In this document: piece after piece, positions 36,164 to 46,746 of the stretch
Position numbering within the stretch: the first letter of the stretch is position 1
Layout of the letters: every line of letters begins with the position of its first letter
Source: Paramicrobacterium fandaimingii
GTDB taxonomy: Bacteria; Actinomycetota; Actinomycetes; Actinomycetales; Microbacteriaceae
Length of the DNA stretch: 64,000 bases
Reading direction: 5' to 3'
NCBI RefSeq assembly: GCF_011751745.2
Contig: NZ_CP061170.1
Coordinates: 1,302,001-1,366,000, forward strand
Made by a program: the position numbers and the translations under genes
The notes under the pieces: generated by a model
Told to the model about the DNA's origin: nothing
Databases searched by the model: none
The model's input: only the letters and a program-made list of their open reading frames with translations

Positions 36164-37879
36164 TTACTTCTCCCAACCCACGTTCTCAACGGGTGTGACG
36201 CCGAAGAGGTCGAGACCCACGTAGGGCTCAGGGGTCAGGTTGGCAAGACCTTCCGTGACAGCCATGATTGTCGGACCGTTGTACAGCGGGAAGATTCCCC
36301 AGGTCTGCTTCATGATCTCCGACTCCATTTCCATGGCCTTCACCGTGTTCTTCTCAGAATCGGTGATCGACTCGAGGTCCTCATGGATCTTGGTGTCGAT
36401 CTCCTCAGTGCCGGTAGCTGAGAGGTTCAGGCCGCTGTCCGAGCAGTACATCTGGCAGAACCAGGCTGCACCGAACGGGTCAGAGGACGTGAAGCGCAGC
36501 GACATGATGTCCCAGTTCTTCGATGTGTAATCACTCGAGAAGTCCTGAGGCGAACGCACGTCGATGTTTACCTTGAAGCCGATCTCCTTCATCATCTGCT
36601 GCAGTGACTGCGCGCCGGCCTTCAAGGTCGGGTCGTCGCCAAAGATCGGGTAGGTAACCTCAAGCTTCACGCCGTCCTTCTCGCGCACGCCGTCGTCGTT
36701 CAGAGCCCAGCCAGCCTCGTCGAGGATCTTGTTTGCCTCGTCGGGGTTGTACTCCCAACCCGCGTCAACGACGGAGTTGGTGAAGTGCGGCTGGAACGAA
36801 TACAGAATGAACGAGCCACCCGGATCCTCGGTGTAATCGAGGCCGTTCCAGGCAATCTTCATCTGCTGCTTGACATTGAGACCCATGTAGAAGGCCTTGC
36901 GAACCTCGAGGTCCTTGAACTGCGGCTTCTCTGAGTCAACCTCAAGGAGCGTGTTTGCCGTCTGCTGCGCACGGTGGATGGTGATGCCGTCCATGTCCGA
37001 GACCTGCTCAAGACGGTCCTTTGTAGCCACGCCAACCTGGTCGATCTCACCGTTCTTGAAAGCGTTGATCGAGGCAGAATCGTCAAGACCGCGGAACGTT
37101 ACCTTGTCGAGCATGGGCTCGTTGCCCCACCACTTGTCGTTCGGAACGAACGAGACGATCTGGCCCTTGGAATCGAACTCGTCGATCTTGTACGGGCCGG
37201 CACCCCACTCAGCGTGCGGTTCTTCGATGAATCCCTCGTTGAAGATTTCCGGGGTGTTCACGTTCGGGTTCACGATGCCGGTGAGGAAGACCATCTGGGG
37301 CCAGGCAAACTCGCCGTCGAATGTCACGACGACGTCTTTCTCACTGTCGCCTTGCTCAACCGATTTGATCTCCTTGTAACCATCCGTCGCGTTGGGGGTG
37401 TAGCCCTCATCGTACGAACGGTTGGCGATCCAGGTCTGCTCGAAGGCAGTCCAGTCGATCGGGGATCCATCGTTCCAGACAGCATCTTCATTGATTGTGC
37501 CGTTGATGACGGTGTTTCCGCCGTCTTCGCCGATCTCCCACGAATCAAGATATGCGGGATTCGGCGTGGGTGTGCCGTCTGGATCCATCAGGAAGACCTG
37601 CGGTGTGTACCACGAGGCGAGCCTCGTGGTATCTGCGCTCGCGTCGCCGTGGAAGGGGTTCATTTGGGGCGTGATTTCGTCGATCGCGAAGGTGACGTCC
37701 CCACCCTTCTTCAGGTTCTCTCGCGGCTGCGGGTTGTAATCCGCCTGCGATACCTCTGTCTTCTTTTCTTTATCACCGGAGTTGTCTCCACCGGTGTCGC
37801 CCGACGCACAACCGCTCATGACGAGTGCGAGGGCGCCGCTGACAGCAACAATGCTCATCAGCTTCTGGTGCCTTTTCAT
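36164..37879 (-). CDS. Oligopeptide ABC transporter substrate-binding lipoprotein
   Basis: 571-residue family 5 solute-binding protein with lipobox MSGC (Cys24) and an acidic/Lys linker (GGDNSGDKEKKTEV). DAVWNDGSPIDWTAFEQTW and GPYKIDEFDSKGQIVSFVPNDKWWGNEP are family landmarks. ATG 37879 has AAAGGAG seven bases upstream. It is last of the second peptide-transport set, after dppB-dppC-fused ATPase on the same strand, but has its own -10 and a terminator of its own, so it can be expressed at a higher level. Confidence 0.93.
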   Translation of the reverse strand: MKRHQKLMSIVAVSGALALVMSGCASGDTGGDNSGDKEKKTEVSQADYNPQPRENLKKGGDVTFAIDEITPQMNPFHGDASADTTRLASWYTPQVFLMDPDGTPTPNPAYLDSWEIGEDGGNTVINGTINEDAVWNDGSPIDWTAFEQTWIANRSYDEGYTPNATDGYKEIKSVEQGDSEKDVVVTFDGEFAWPQMVFLTGIVNPNVNTPEIFNEGFIEEPHAEWGAGPYKIDEFDSKGQIVSFVPNDKWWGNEPMLDKVTFRGLDDSASINAFKNGEIDQVGVATKDRLEQVSDMDGITIHRAQQTANTLLEVDSEKPQFKDLEVRKAFYMGLNVKQQMKIAWNGLDYTEDPGGSFILYSFQPHFTNSVVDAGWEYNPDEANKILDEAGWALNDDGVREKDGVKLEVTYPIFGDDPTLKAGAQSLQQMMKEIGFKVNIDVRSPQDFSSDYTSKNWDIMSLRFTSSDPFGAAWFCQMYCSDSGLNLSATGTEEIDTKIHEDLESITDSEKNTVKAMEMESEIMKQTWGIFPLYNGPTIMAVTEGLANLTPEPYVGLDLFGVTPVENVGWEK

Positions 37880-37923
37880 GGTGCTCCTTTGTTGCCTTTC
37901 GGCTCTTTCAGGGTTGAAAGCAG

Positions 37924-37929
37924 ACTATA
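37924..37929 (-). promoter_or_regulatory. -10 element for the third peptide-binding protein
   Basis: TATAGT on the minus strand, the best -10 match seen in the window, about 45 bases before the ATG at 37879. The leader contains CTTTCAACCCTGAAAG, a small hairpin. No clear -35. Located in the gap after the fused ATPase stop. Confidence 0.55.
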
Positions 37930-37988
37930 TCCAGTTAGGGGTCATAAACTGCGGACCCTGCTGGATTCAGCAAACTGTTTCGCAACCG

Positions 37989-40049
37989 TTATCGCCAGTG
38001 GCAGGCGTTGACGTGCACGCCTTCGTTTCCCGTGAGTTGCGGCTCTTCGGTCTCGCAGCGTCGTTGTCCCTCGGGTGTGAGCGTCTGGTAGAGGGGACAC
38101 CGCGAGACAAAGGCACACCCTTCGCGCCACTCCGTGGGGCTCGGGAGGTCTCCCTCGAGAACAATGCGCTCGCGCGTGCGCTCGATGTCGGGGTCGGGTA
38201 CCGGAATCGCCGAGAGCAGTGCTTGGGTGTACGGATGCTGCGGATCGTCGAACACGCTGTCGACATCGCCGTGCTCGACAAACGCGCCGAGGTACATGAC
38301 GGCAACGCGATCGGCGATATGCCGAACGACGGACAGGTCGTGAGCGACGAAGAGATACGACAGACCGAGTTTGACCTTGAGCTCGTCGAGGAGGTTGATG
38401 ACACCGGCCTGGATCGAGACATCGAGTGCCGATACCGGTTCGTCGAGCACCACAATCTGCGGATTCGTCGCGAGGGCCCTCGCGATGCCGATGCGCTGAC
38501 GCTGCCCACCGGAGAACGCGGAGGGGAAGCGTGTGCTGTGCGTCGGGTCAAGACCGACGAGATCCATGAGCTCGTCGACCCGGGCATCCGCTTCGGTGCG
38601 AGAACGACCGATGGCGCGCAGTGGCTCGGCGATCACGTCGGCGACGGTCATGCGCGGGTCCAGGGCCCCCATGGGGTCTTGGAACACGATCTGAATGTTG
38701 CGTCGCAGCTCCCGTTCTTGGCGACCACCGTGAAGCTCAGAGACCTTCTGCCCGCCGATGGTGATCTCGCCATTCGACTGCTTGACCATCTCCATGATCT
38801 GCAGAAGCGTCGTGGTCTTGCCGCAACCGGACTCGCCGACGATCGCCATCGTCTCGCCCTTGCGAATATCGAAGGAGATGCCGCGTACGGCGTGCACGTC
38901 GCCGACGCGACGCTTCAGGAACGCCCCCTTGAGCAGCGGGAACGTCTTTGTCAGATTGTCGACTTCGAGGGTGATGTCGCGCTTTTCGCGAGGAATGCGC
39001 TCCAGTGCGCTCTCGGGAATGGGCGGCGCCGGGTAGACAAGCTCGCCGTCGATCATGCCGTCGTCATCGATTTCATCGGCACGGATGCAGGCGACCTTGT
39101 GGCGATCTTCTGCGTCTGTGTTGGCTGGCCGCAGCGGCGGCTCGCCGTGCACGCACGCGTCGATGGCGATCGGACAGCGCGGGGCAAACGGGCACGCATC
39201 GGGGAGATTCACCAACAGCGGCGGGTTTCCCTTGATGGGAATGAGGGGCTGCTTCTCTGCCTTGTCGACGCGGGGAATTGCGCCGAGAAGGCCGATTGAA
39301 TACGGCATCCGTGTGCGGTGGAACAGCTCGCCGACTGGCGCTTGCTCAACGGGCTTTCCCGCATACATGACGAGCACGTCATCTGCGGTCTTCGCGACAA
39401 CACCCATGTCGTGCGTGATCATGACGACGGCGGCACCTGTCTCACGCTGAGCCGTGCCGATGAGGTCGAGAATCTGCGCCTGGATTGTGACGTCGAGTGC
39501 CGTTGTCGGCTCGTCGGCGATGATCAGCTTCGGGTCGTTCGCGATCGCCATCGCAATGACGACGCGTTGGCGCATGCCGCCGGAGAACTCGTGAGGGAAC
39601 GACTTCATCCGGCGCTCGGGAGTTGGGATTCCCACGAGTTTGAGCAGCTCGATTCCGCGCTCCCATGCCTCTTTCTGCGACTTCTTCTGGTGCGTCACAA
39701 GCGCCTCGACGATCTGGTCGCCGACGGTAAACACCGGCGTGAGTGCCGCGAGCGGGTCTTGGAAGATCATGGCGATGTCATTGCCGCGAATCTCGGACAT
39801 TTGCTTGTCGGTCTTGCCGAGCAACTGCTGTCCGTCGAACTCGACAGAACCCGTGACCTTCGCGTTTTCGTCGAGGAGTCCCATGATCGACATCGATGTG
39901 ACGGACTTTCCCGATCCGGACTCACCGACGATGCCGAGCGTTCGCCCGGGTTCGAGGTCGAAGGTGACACCGCGCACCGCATTGACGGTGCCGGCCTCTG
40001 AGGCGAAGCTGACGTTGAGATCACGAACTGAGAGAAGCGGGGCGGTCAT
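37989..40049 (-). CDS. Peptide ABC transporter ATPase, fused DppD-DppF (second set)
   Basis: 686 residues with two ABC domains. Domain 1: Walker [10 protein letters not shown], signature FSGGMRQRV, Walker [13 protein letters not shown], then the oligopeptide-type Cys-containing tail ([17 protein letters not shown]). Domain 2: Walker [10 protein letters not shown], signature FSGGQRQRI, Walker [13 protein letters not shown] and tail [11 protein letters not shown]. Over 100 residues longer than the first fused ATPase because both domains carry the C-terminal Cys-rich extension. ATG 40049 has AGGAGG upstream and overlaps the dppC stop. A longer frame to 40163 is within dppC. Confidence 0.95.
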   Translation of the reverse strand: MTAPLLSVRDLNVSFASEAGTVNAVRGVTFDLEPGRTLGIVGESGSGKSVTSMSIMGLLDENAKVTGSVEFDGQQLLGKTDKQMSEIRGNDIAMIFQDPLAALTPVFTVGDQIVEALVTHQKKSQKEAWERGIELLKLVGIPTPERRMKSFPHEFSGGMRQRVVIAMAIANDPKLIIADEPTTALDVTIQAQILDLIGTAQRETGAAVVMITHDMGVVAKTADDVLVMYAGKPVEQAPVGELFHRTRMPYSIGLLGAIPRVDKAEKQPLIPIKGNPPLLVNLPDACPFAPRCPIAIDACVHGEPPLRPANTDAEDRHKVACIRADEIDDDGMIDGELVYPAPPIPESALERIPREKRDITLEVDNLTKTFPLLKGAFLKRRVGDVHAVRGISFDIRKGETMAIVGESGCGKTTTLLQIMEMVKQSNGEITIGGQKVSELHGGRQERELRRNIQIVFQDPMGALDPRMTVADVIAEPLRAIGRSRTEADARVDELMDLVGLDPTHSTRFPSAFSGGQRQRIGIARALATNPQIVVLDEPVSALDVSIQAGVINLLDELKVKLGLSYLFVAHDLSVVRHIADRVAVMYLGAFVEHGDVDSVFDDPQHPYTQALLSAIPVPDPDIERTRERIVLEGDLPSPTEWREGCAFVSRCPLYQTLTPEGQRRCETEEPQLTGNEGVHVNACHWR

Positions 40050-40966
40050 GCTTGTCCTCCTGCCGCAGAGGTGGGATCGAGTGCGTCGCGAAGACCATCG
40101 GCAACGAGCGCCATGGAGACGGTCAGGAGCGTGAGCGCTCCCGCGGGGAAATAGAACAGCCACGGTGCGCTCGAGATTGTGTTCGCGCCGTAGCCGATGA
40201 GTGAACCGAGTGAGACGTCAGGAATCTTCACGCCGAATCCAAGAAACGACAGCCCGGTCTCGGCCATCACCGCGGTGACGACACCGAGTGCGAAATTGAT
40301 CACGAGCAGCGAACCGATGTTGGGGATCAGGTGCCGCATCACGATCTTCATTCCGGGAACGCCCATGTAGCGGGCGGCGTTCACGTACTCGCTTTCGCGA
40401 AGAGGCAGCGCCATCGTCCAGATCACACGGGCGGGGAAGAACCACCCAGTGAAGATGAGGATGAGTGTAATAACCCGCCAGTCACCGCCGGCGTCGTTGG
40501 AGATAAGAGCGAGAATCAGGAACGTCGGGATCACCATGAGGAAGTGGATGACAAGCAGGATGCCGCGCTCGATGAACCCGCCGAAGTAGGCGGCTGCGGT
40601 ACCGACGATGGCCGACAGAACTGTGGTTCCCACAGATACCGAGACAGCGATCATCAAGGAGCGCTGCAGACCGATAGCGACCTGTGCGAACGTGTCATTT
40701 CCCGCGCTCGTCGTGCCGAACCAGTGCTCAGCAGACGGTCCTGTGCTCAGGTTGAGGAAGTCGAGTTCGATGTGATCGTACTTCGCGATGAAGGGGGCGA
40801 TGACGGCGAACAGCACAAGCAGAACGAAAATGACGATGCCGCCGACGGCGGGCTTATTGCGCATGAAGCGACGCGTGTAGAGGCTCCACAATGACATGCG
40901 CTTGCGCGGAATGCGCGATGCTGTTGTTTCGGGGCCGACGGGCGGTTGAATCTGATCGAGAGACAT
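40046..40966 (-). CDS. Peptide ABC transporter permease, DppC type (second set)
   Basis: 306 residues; cytoplasmic N-terminus with Arg/Lys, six membrane segments, and the EAA loop [51 protein letters not shown] is the DppC hallmark. The C-terminus has [17 protein letters not shown]. Start ATG follows the dppB stop by one base; the stop overlaps the ATPase ATG. Confidence 0.94.
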   Translation of the reverse strand: MSLDQIQPPVGPETTASRIPRKRMSLWSLYTRRFMRNKPAVGGIVIFVLLVLFAVIAPFIAKYDHIELDFLNLSTGPSAEHWFGTTSAGNDTFAQVAIGLQRSLMIAVSVSVGTTVLSAIVGTAAAYFGGFIERGILLVIHFLMVIPTFLILALISNDAGGDWRVITLILIFTGWFFPARVIWTMALPLRESEYVNAARYMGVPGMKIVMRHLIPNIGSLLVINFALGVVTAVMAETGLSFLGFGVKIPDVSLGSLIGYGANTISSAPWLFYFPAGALTLLTVSMALVADGLRDALDPTSAAGGQA

Positions 40967-40967
40967 G

Positions 40968-41951
40968 TCAGCTCACCCTCACTCTCGGGTCGAGGACGAC
41001 AATGGCGATATCTGAGAGGATCGCTCCGATTGCCGTCAATAGCGCGCCGAACGCCGCAACGGCAACGACACCGTGAACGTCGTTTTTAGAGATTGTGTCA
41101 AGGAAGTACCGGCCCATGCCGTTCCAACCGAAGATGCGCTCGGTGAGGATCGCGCCCGTGAAGATCGCGGGAATTGTGAACGCGACCTGAGTCGCGACGG
41201 GAATGAGCGAGGTGCGTAGCGCGTGCTTGCGAATTGCCTTCTGCTTCGTCAGGCCTTTGGCGCGCGCCGTGCGCACATAATCCGCATTGATGTTGTCGAG
41301 CAACAGAGTGCGCTGGAGCAAGTGGTATTGGGCGTAACCGACGAGAACGAGAGCAAGAGTGGGAAGCGTCAAATGTTGGAGGGTATCGAGGATCACGGGA
41401 AAGAAGCCCGTGACGTCTTGACCATGGGAACCCGTGACAAAGAAAACGCGAGCGCCGACGAGATCGTTGAAGCCGATGGCGAGAAGCACAATTCCCAGCG
41501 CGGCAACAACGATGTTGATGTTCATCGTGACGACCGATGTCGCCTGCCCCACACGGTCGGCCAGCTTGTATTGGCGAGACGCCGTGTACACACCGAGAGC
41601 GATGCCGAGGATCGTTGTGAGGATTGTCGCGCCGAGCACCAGCTCGGCGCTGATCCACATGCGATACGCGACCTGCTCGTTCACCGACTCGCCGACGGCG
41701 CTGACGCCCCAGTCCCAGCGGAAGAGAATGCCGCTGAACCAGTCCCACCAACGCTGAACCAGAGGGACGGTGTCGCTCAAGTTGCGCGGTGCGAGAAGCT
41801 GGGTGACTTCGTCGTGAGTCAGTGGCGGGCGACGGCCGACGTAATTGCTCCGTGGGTCGAGGAATGCCCACGCAAGAAAATACGTGACATTTGTCGCTAC
41901 CACGATCATCAGCAGCCAGCCCACGAATCGGCGGAGCAGGTACTTGATCAA
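40968..41951 (-). CDS. Peptide ABC transporter permease, DppB type (second set)
   Basis: 327 residues from a TTG at 41951 (LIKYLLRRFVGWLLM), chosen because homologous permeases begin at this point and a purine-rich GAGAGAAAGAA precedes it; a GTG at 42023 and an ATG at 42083 are in frame but would add an unlikely hydrophilic N-terminus. Six membrane segments, EAA loop NADYVRTARAKGLTKQKAIRKHALRTSLIP. It has a longer first periplasmic loop than the plus-strand DppB (PRSNYVGRRPPLTHDEV...). First gene of the second transport operon. Confidence 0.88.
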   Translation of the reverse strand: MIKYLLRRFVGWLLMIVVATNVTYFLAWAFLDPRSNYVGRRPPLTHDEVTQLLAPRNLSDTVPLVQRWWDWFSGILFRWDWGVSAVGESVNEQVAYRMWISAELVLGATILTTILGIALGVYTASRQYKLADRVGQATSVVTMNINIVVAALGIVLLAIGFNDLVGARVFFVTGSHGQDVTGFFPVILDTLQHLTLPTLALVLVGYAQYHLLQRTLLLDNINADYVRTARAKGLTKQKAIRKHALRTSLIPVATQVAFTIPAIFTGAILTERIFGWNGMGRYFLDTISKNDVHGVVAVAAFGALLTAIGAILSDIAIVVLDPRVRVS

Positions 41952-42459
41952 GTTGGTGTTCTTTCTCTCTAACAGACGCCTGATTCGGCGACCGACACAA
42001 CACTGGGTCGAACTGTTATTCACTCTCTCGGAATGCTCACGAATGAGCAACCCGAGATCCCTGTCGTGTATGGCGAGGCACACTACGCACGTGAGTCGAT
42101 GTGCGTAGGGAGCCGCTTCGACCTCGACACATTATCATCGAATCCGTGGCTGATTCGTATCGTCGTCTGTCGCGTCGTCGTGAGCTATGAGGCCCGTGTG
42201 CGCAAGCTTCACGGGGAACGAACACCTCGTGAGTGCGAGGTGGCGAACCTGCTGAGCATCGGGTCCAGCGGCCGGCGAGTGTCAGCGATGTTCAGTCTCC
42301 GCGAAGCTGAGGGAGTAGAATAGGACGTCGGGTCGTTATGACCCGCCGAATTTCCCACCCGCGCCCGCCGGTGCAGGCACCCGCCCGCCGGATCAGATGC
42401 CGACGCACACCGCGTCGCCACGCGCACAAACCGCACACACTGCAGGACAGGACACAGCC
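41952..42459. other. 508-base intergenic region between divergent dppB and typA
   Basis: No protein-coding gene is convincing here. It must hold the promoters of the second dpp operon (-) and typA (+). TAGAAT at 42316-42321 is a candidate typA -10, leaving a leader of about 130 bases that is rich in CGCAC repeats (42390-42440). No riboswitch or terminator was recognised. Confidence 0.5.
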
Positions 42460-44367
42460 ATGGCACTCGCCACGCGTGAAACCCTCCGGAACGTCGCCAT
42501 CGTCGCGCACGTCGACCACGGCAAGACAACACTCGTTGACGCCATGCTGCGCCAGACCGATTCGTTCTCGGCCCACGAACACGTCGAGGACCGGGCGATG
42601 GATTCGAACGAGCTCGAGCGCGAGAAGGGCATCACGATTCTCGCGAAGAACACGGCGATCTCCTACAACGGCGAGCACGCGGTTCACGGCCCCGTGACGA
42701 TCAACGTGATCGACACCCCGGGGCACGCGGACTTCGGCGGCGAAGTCGAGCGTGGAATCTCCATGGTCGACGGCGTTGTGCTGCTCGTTGACGCGAGCGA
42801 GGGGCCCCTGCCGCAGACCCGTTTTGTGCTGAGAAAGGCACTCGAGGCGAAGCTTCCTGTCATTCTTCTTGTGAACAAGACAGACAGAGGCGACGCGCGA
42901 ATCGATGACGTCGTCGCCGAGAGCCAAGACCTCCTTCTCGGGCTCGCGAGCGACATCGCCGATGACGTTCCCGATCTCGACATCGATGCGATCCTCGACG
43001 TTCCCGTCGTCTATGCATCGGGCAAGGCCGGCCGTGCCTCGCTCACAAAGCCGGTAGACGGCACGCTTCCCGACAGCGAGAACCTCGAGCCGCTCTTCGA
43101 AGCGATTCTCGAGCACATTCCCGCGCCGACGTACGACGACCAGCACCCGCTGCAGGCGCACGTCACAAACCTCGACGCATCGCCGTTCCTCGGCCGTCTC
43201 GCCCTGTTGCGCATCTTCCAAGGCACCATCACGAAGGGTCAGACTGTCGCCTGGGCAAAGCGGGATGGCACCGTGTCGAACGTGCGCATCACCGAGCTGC
43301 TCATGACAAAGGCACTCGACCGTTACCCGGCCGAGAAGGCAGGCCCCGGCGACATCGTCGCCGTCGCCGGTTTCCCCGACATCATGATCGGCGAGACGCT
43401 GTGCGACCCAGACGACGTTCGACCGCGCCCGACGATCCACATCGACGACCCGGCGATCTCGATGACCGTCGGCACCAACACGTCGCCGCTCATGGGCAAG
43501 ATCAAGGGGCACAAGCTCACGGCCCGCATGGTGAAGGACCGCCTTGACCGTGAGCTGGTCGGCAACGTCTCGCTCAAGGTTCTCGACATCGGACGCCCCG
43601 ATGCGTGGGAGGTGCAGGGACGAGGTGAACTCGCCCTCGCGATCCTCGTCGAGCAGATGCGCCGTGAAGGCTACGAGCTCACAGTGGGCAAACCTCAGGT
43701 GGTCACGAAGACCATCGACGGCAAAGTGCATGAGCCGTACGAAGAGCTCACGATCGATTCGCCCGAGGAACACCTCGGCGCGATCACTCAGCTGCTCGCC
43801 GCTCGCAAGGGACGCATGGAGAGCATGACGAACCATGGAACCGGATGGATTCGCATGGAGTTCGTCATTCCCAGCCGTGGCCTCATCGGCTTCCGCTCGG
43901 AGTTCATGACGACGACGCGCGGAACAGGCATCGCCAACACGCTCTCGCACGGGTACGCAGAATGGGCCGGGCACATCGCCACGCGCAACAACGGCTCGAT
44001 CGTCGCCGACCGCACGGGCGTCGTCACACCATTTGCGATCATCAACCTCCAGGAGCGCATGACGTTCTTCGTCAGCCCCACCGAGGAAGTGTATGAGGGC
44101 ATGGTCATCGGCGAGAACTCGCGAGCCGACGACATGGACGTCAACATCACGAAGGAAAAGAAGCTGACGAACATGCGGCAGTCGACGGCCGACAACTTCG
44201 AATCGATGACGCCGTCACGTCGGCTCTCGCTTGAGGAGTGCCTCGAGTTCGCCCGCGAGGACGAGTGCGTTGAGGTCACCCCGCACGCTGTGCGCATTCG
44301 CAAGGTGATTCTCGGCGCCAATGAGCGTGGACGTGCCACGGCACGATTGAAGCGTCAGGACGCCTGA
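42460..44367 (+). CDS. typA: Translational GTPase TypA/BipA
   Basis: Ribosome-associated GTPase involved in 50S assembly and stress growth. It has 635 residues: G domain with AHVDHGKTT (16-24), ITILAKNT switch region, DTPGHADF and NKTD; then the EF-G-like domains II, III and V and the BipA-specific C-terminal domain ([31 protein letters not shown]). ATG 42460 begins the conserved part; an in-frame ATG at 42397 would add 21 residues without similarity. AGGACAGGA is the nearest ribosome site. Confidence 0.96.
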   Translation: MALATRETLRNVAIVAHVDHGKTTLVDAMLRQTDSFSAHEHVEDRAMDSNELEREKGITILAKNTAISYNGEHAVHGPVTINVIDTPGHADFGGEVERGISMVDGVVLLVDASEGPLPQTRFVLRKALEAKLPVILLVNKTDRGDARIDDVVAESQDLLLGLASDIADDVPDLDIDAILDVPVVYASGKAGRASLTKPVDGTLPDSENLEPLFEAILEHIPAPTYDDQHPLQAHVTNLDASPFLGRLALLRIFQGTITKGQTVAWAKRDGTVSNVRITELLMTKALDRYPAEKAGPGDIVAVAGFPDIMIGETLCDPDDVRPRPTIHIDDPAISMTVGTNTSPLMGKIKGHKLTARMVKDRLDRELVGNVSLKVLDIGRPDAWEVQGRGELALAILVEQMRREGYELTVGKPQVVTKTIDGKVHEPYEELTIDSPEEHLGAITQLLAARKGRMESMTNHGTGWIRMEFVIPSRGLIGFRSEFMTTTRGTGIANTLSHGYAEWAGHIATRNNGSIVADRTGVVTPFAIINLQERMTFFVSPTEEVYEGMVIGENSRADDMDVNITKEKKLTNMRQSTADNFESMTPSRRLSLEECLEFAREDECVEVTPHAVRIRKVILGANERGRATARLKRQDA

Positions 44368-44384
44368 GCGTCTTCTGACGTTTT
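44353..44384 (+). terminator. Terminator at the end of typA
   Basis: CGTCAGGACGC (44353-44363), loop CTGA, GCGTCTTCTGACG (44368-44380) with a two-base bulge, followed by TTTT. It overlaps the last typA codons and its stop. Confidence 0.65.
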
Positions 44385-44421
44385 CGGGTTCGACTCAGCA
44401 TCCGGCGGTTACCCTGGGTTC

Positions 44422-44862
44422 GTGAGTCTTCGTCGTCGCGCGTGCGTTGCCCTGATCGCTGTTGGCGTTCTGTTCACTCCTGTGCTCAGTGGGTGCAGCT
44501 TTGTCGAGCAGACAGTGAACCAGACGGTTCAGGATGCTGTTCGCGAGGCGACAGGCGGCGACGTCGAATTGACGGAAGGCGTGCCCGACGGGTTCCCGAC
44601 GGACGGCGTGCCGTTGATCGACGGCTCGATCCGCGGTGCAACGCAAACCGATGGCTCTGACACTCATTGGGTGGTGCTTGTCAGCGGAGATGTGTCTGCA
44701 GATGAGGCAAAGAAGAAGCTCACGGATGCTGGATTCAGCGTTGACGGGGAAGCGTCGACGGCAAAGCTCGGCAGCGTCATGACGATGTCGAACGACGATT
44801 ACGATGTCACCGTTGTCAGCGCTTCAGAGAGTGTGCTGTACACGGTGACGTCGCGAGGCTGA
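44422..44862 (+). CDS. Hypothetical lipoprotein
   Basis: 146 residues with a signal peptide and lipobox LSGC (Cys25), then a small alpha/beta domain (HWVVLVSGDVSADEAKKKLTDAGFSVDG) reminiscent of two-stranded anchor or SPOR-like folds; not recognised more closely. GTG 44422 lies exactly six bases after TACCCT (44410-44415), predicting a leaderless mRNA, and is one base upstream of azlC's ATG context, so it may be the first gene of the azlCD transcript. Confidence 0.82.
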   Translation: MSLRRRACVALIAVGVLFTPVLSGCSFVEQTVNQTVQDAVREATGGDVELTEGVPDGFPTDGVPLIDGSIRGATQTDGSDTHWVVLVSGDVSADEAKKKLTDAGFSVDGEASTAKLGSVMTMSNDDYDVTVVSASESVLYTVTSRG

Positions 44863-44863
44863 G

Positions 44864-45568
44864 ATGTCGAACGATCGTGCTTCAGCGCAGCAGTCTGCGC
44901 TCAGGCAAGGGCTCGCCGTCGGTGCAGCCACCGCAGCATACGGGGTCTCATTCGGTGCCCTCGCCGTCGCCTCCGGTCTCGACATCTGGCAGACCTGCGT
45001 TCTCAGTCTTCTGATGTTCACGGGCGGATCGCAATTCGCCCTCGTCGGTGTGCTCGCCTCTGGTGGCGCGTCTGCGGGCGGCGCTGCCATCGCGAGTGCA
45101 GCCCTTCTCGGCGTTCGCAATACCGCGTACGGCATGCGCATGAAGCCGGTTGTCGGCGGCGGCCCTCTGAAGAACGTTGCCGCCGCATGGCTCACGATTG
45201 ACGAGTCCACCGCCGTCTCGCTCGCTCAGACGGATGCCGCCTCGCGCCGGACCGGTTTCTGGGTGACGGGGATCGCCGTCTTCGTCGGCTGGAAACTCAC
45301 AACCCTGATCGGTGCCCTCATCGGCGACGTGCTCGGCGACACTCGCGCATACGGCCTCGATGCCGCAGCGGCCGCGGCGTTTCTTGCGCTGCTCTGGCCC
45401 CGTCTCACGCGTCTTCAGCCCGTCGCCGTCGCCTGTGGCTCGGCGATCGTCGCCGCTTCGCTGACTCCCGTGCTCGCGCCGGGGCTCCCGGTGATCCTCG
45501 CGGCCGTGGTCGCCGTGATCGTCGGGGTCTTCAACTGGTTCTCCCACGCCAGGGGAGCCGAGTCATGA
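44864..45568 (+). CDS. azlC: AzlC family branched-chain amino acid exporter, large subunit
   Basis: 234 residues with about six membrane segments; FGALAVASGLDIWQTCVLSLLMFTGGSQFALVG and ALLGVRNTAYGMRMKP are AzlC signatures. With AzlD it forms a branched-chain amino acid (or related) export system. ATG 44864 starts one base after the lipoprotein stop; its own stop overlaps the azlD ATG (ATGA). Confidence 0.93.
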   Translation: MSNDRASAQQSALRQGLAVGAATAAYGVSFGALAVASGLDIWQTCVLSLLMFTGGSQFALVGVLASGGASAGGAAIASAALLGVRNTAYGMRMKPVVGGGPLKNVAAAWLTIDESTAVSLAQTDAASRRTGFWVTGIAVFVGWKLTTLIGALIGDVLGDTRAYGLDAAAAAAFLALLWPRLTRLQPVAVACGSAIVAASLTPVLAPGLPVILAAVVAVIVGVFNWFSHARGAES

Positions 45569-45876
45569 CCCTCTGGCACATTGTGCTCGCCGCATCCATC
45601 GTCTGTGCGGCGCTCAAACTCGCGGGCTACGCGATTCCGCCGCGCCTGCTCGAGAAGCCCATCGTCTCGCGCGTGGCCGATCTGACGACGGTGGCCATGC
45701 TGTCGGCGCTCATCGTGGTGCAGGCGCTGGGAAATGCCCAGTCCATCGTCATCGATGCGCGGCTTCCCGCCGTCGGCGTCGCGGCGCTGCTGCTTGTTCT
45801 GCGGGCGCCGTTTCTCGTCGTCGTCGTGGCGGCGGCGGTCGTCGCATCGCTGCTGCGCCTCGCGGGAATGCCCTGA
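45565..45876 (+). CDS. azlD: AzlD family branched-chain amino acid exporter, small subunit
   Basis: 103 residues with four short membrane segments and the AzlD motif TTVAMLSALIVVQAL. The start overlaps the azlC stop by four bases, so synthesis is coupled. Length is normal for the family. Confidence 0.92.
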   Translation: MTLWHIVLAASIVCAALKLAGYAIPPRLLEKPIVSRVADLTTVAMLSALIVVQALGNAQSIVIDARLPAVGVAALLLVLRAPFLVVVVAAAVVASLLRLAGMP

Positions 45877-45921
45877 GAGCATCGACCAGGTGCACACAGC
45901 TTGTCCCGATACGATTTGAGC

Positions 45922-46380
45922 GTGAGCACTGCACCGGAACTGCCTGACCTGCACATCGACGAGCGGGACGACGTCGTCGATGATGGAGAGCCAAGCACCA
46001 CTTCTCGCATCGTCACAGCGGTGATCACGCTTGTGCTCGGAGCCGTGTACGGAACCGTGGGAACCGTTGCTCATACGCTCACAGTGACTCCCTTCGGCAT
46101 CCTCATTCCCTATGGACTCATACTGGGCCTGATCGGCACGCTTGCGCTGCTTGTTGGGCTTCGGCTCGTGATCGCTGAGAGGCTCCCGTCCGTCGCCGCC
46201 GGCATCGGGCTCGTCGGAACCGTCGCCTTGTTCTCGTTCTCGAGCCCTGGCGGCTCCATCCTGATCTCGCAGGGACTTCCCGGGCTGATCTGGCTCTTCG
46301 GTGTTCCGCTGATCGCAGCCGTCGTGCTCGCCTGGCCCCGCGTGCCGCAGCGGAGCCTTGTTGCAGAGCGCTCAGCGTAG
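45922..46380 (+). CDS. Hypothetical membrane protein (DUF6113-like)
   Basis: 152 residues: an acidic N-terminus ([17 protein letters not shown]), then four membrane segments ending AWPRVPQRS. It resembles small actinobacterial membrane proteins found just before fdxA-dapC. GTG 45922 lies six bases after TACGAT (45910-45915), predicting a leaderless transcript; the TTG at 45901 is rejected for that reason. Function unknown. Confidence 0.78.
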   Translation: MSTAPELPDLHIDERDDVVDDGEPSTTSRIVTAVITLVLGAVYGTVGTVAHTLTVTPFGILIPYGLILGLIGTLALLVGLRLVIAERLPSVAAGIGLVGTVALFSFSSPGGSILISQGLPGLIWLFGVPLIAAVVLAWPRVPQRSLVAERSA

Positions 46381-46415
46381 ACTGGGGAAACCCAGCGAGA
46401 AGGAGTTCAAGCACA

Positions 46416-46739
46416 GTGACATATGTCATCGCTCTTCCGTGCGTCGACGTCAAAGATCGCGCGTGCGTCGACGAATGCCCTGTCGATTGCATCTACGAGG
46501 GCGACCGGATGCTCTACATCCACCCAGACGAATGCGTCGACTGCGGCGCCTGCGAGCCCGTATGCCCCGTTGAGGCGATCTACTACGAAGACGACCTTCC
46601 CGATGAGTGGGCCGACTACTACAAGGCAAACGTCGAGTTCTTCGACGAGATCGGTTCGCCGGGCGGAGCAGCGAAGGTCGGCGTGATCCACCACGATCAC
46701 CCCGTGATCGCCGCTCTTCCTCCCCAGACCGCCGACTGA
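46416..46739 (+). CDS. fdxA: Seven-iron ferredoxin
   Basis: 107-residue [3Fe-4S][4Fe-4S] ferredoxin of the actinobacterial FdxA type. Cys9, Cys17 and Cys21-Pro near the N-terminus and the [12 protein letters not shown] cluster (Cys40, 43, 46, 50) supply the ligands; the C-terminal half is the usual acidic extension. GTG 46416 has AGAAGGAG ten bases upstream; TAGACT at 46378-46383, overlapping the previous gene's stop, is a possible -10. Directly precedes dapC, a conserved actinobacterial pairing. Confidence 0.95.
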   Translation: MTYVIALPCVDVKDRACVDECPVDCIYEGDRMLYIHPDECVDCGACEPVCPVEAIYYEDDLPDEWADYYKANVEFFDEIGSPGGAAKVGVIHHDHPVIAALPPQTAD

Positions 46740-46746
46740 GGAATCC

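Noticed and set aside
37782..39299. 505-codon open frame on the plus strand
   Set aside because: Antisense to the fused ATPase and the gap before it; the ATPase has all ABC motifs, so this is a shadow frame.
42033..42323. 96-codon open frame between dppB and typA
   Set aside because: No ribosome site, no similarity and it crosses the expected promoter region.
42292..43974. 560-codon open frame on the minus strand
   Set aside because: Antisense to typA, whose GTPase motifs are all intact.
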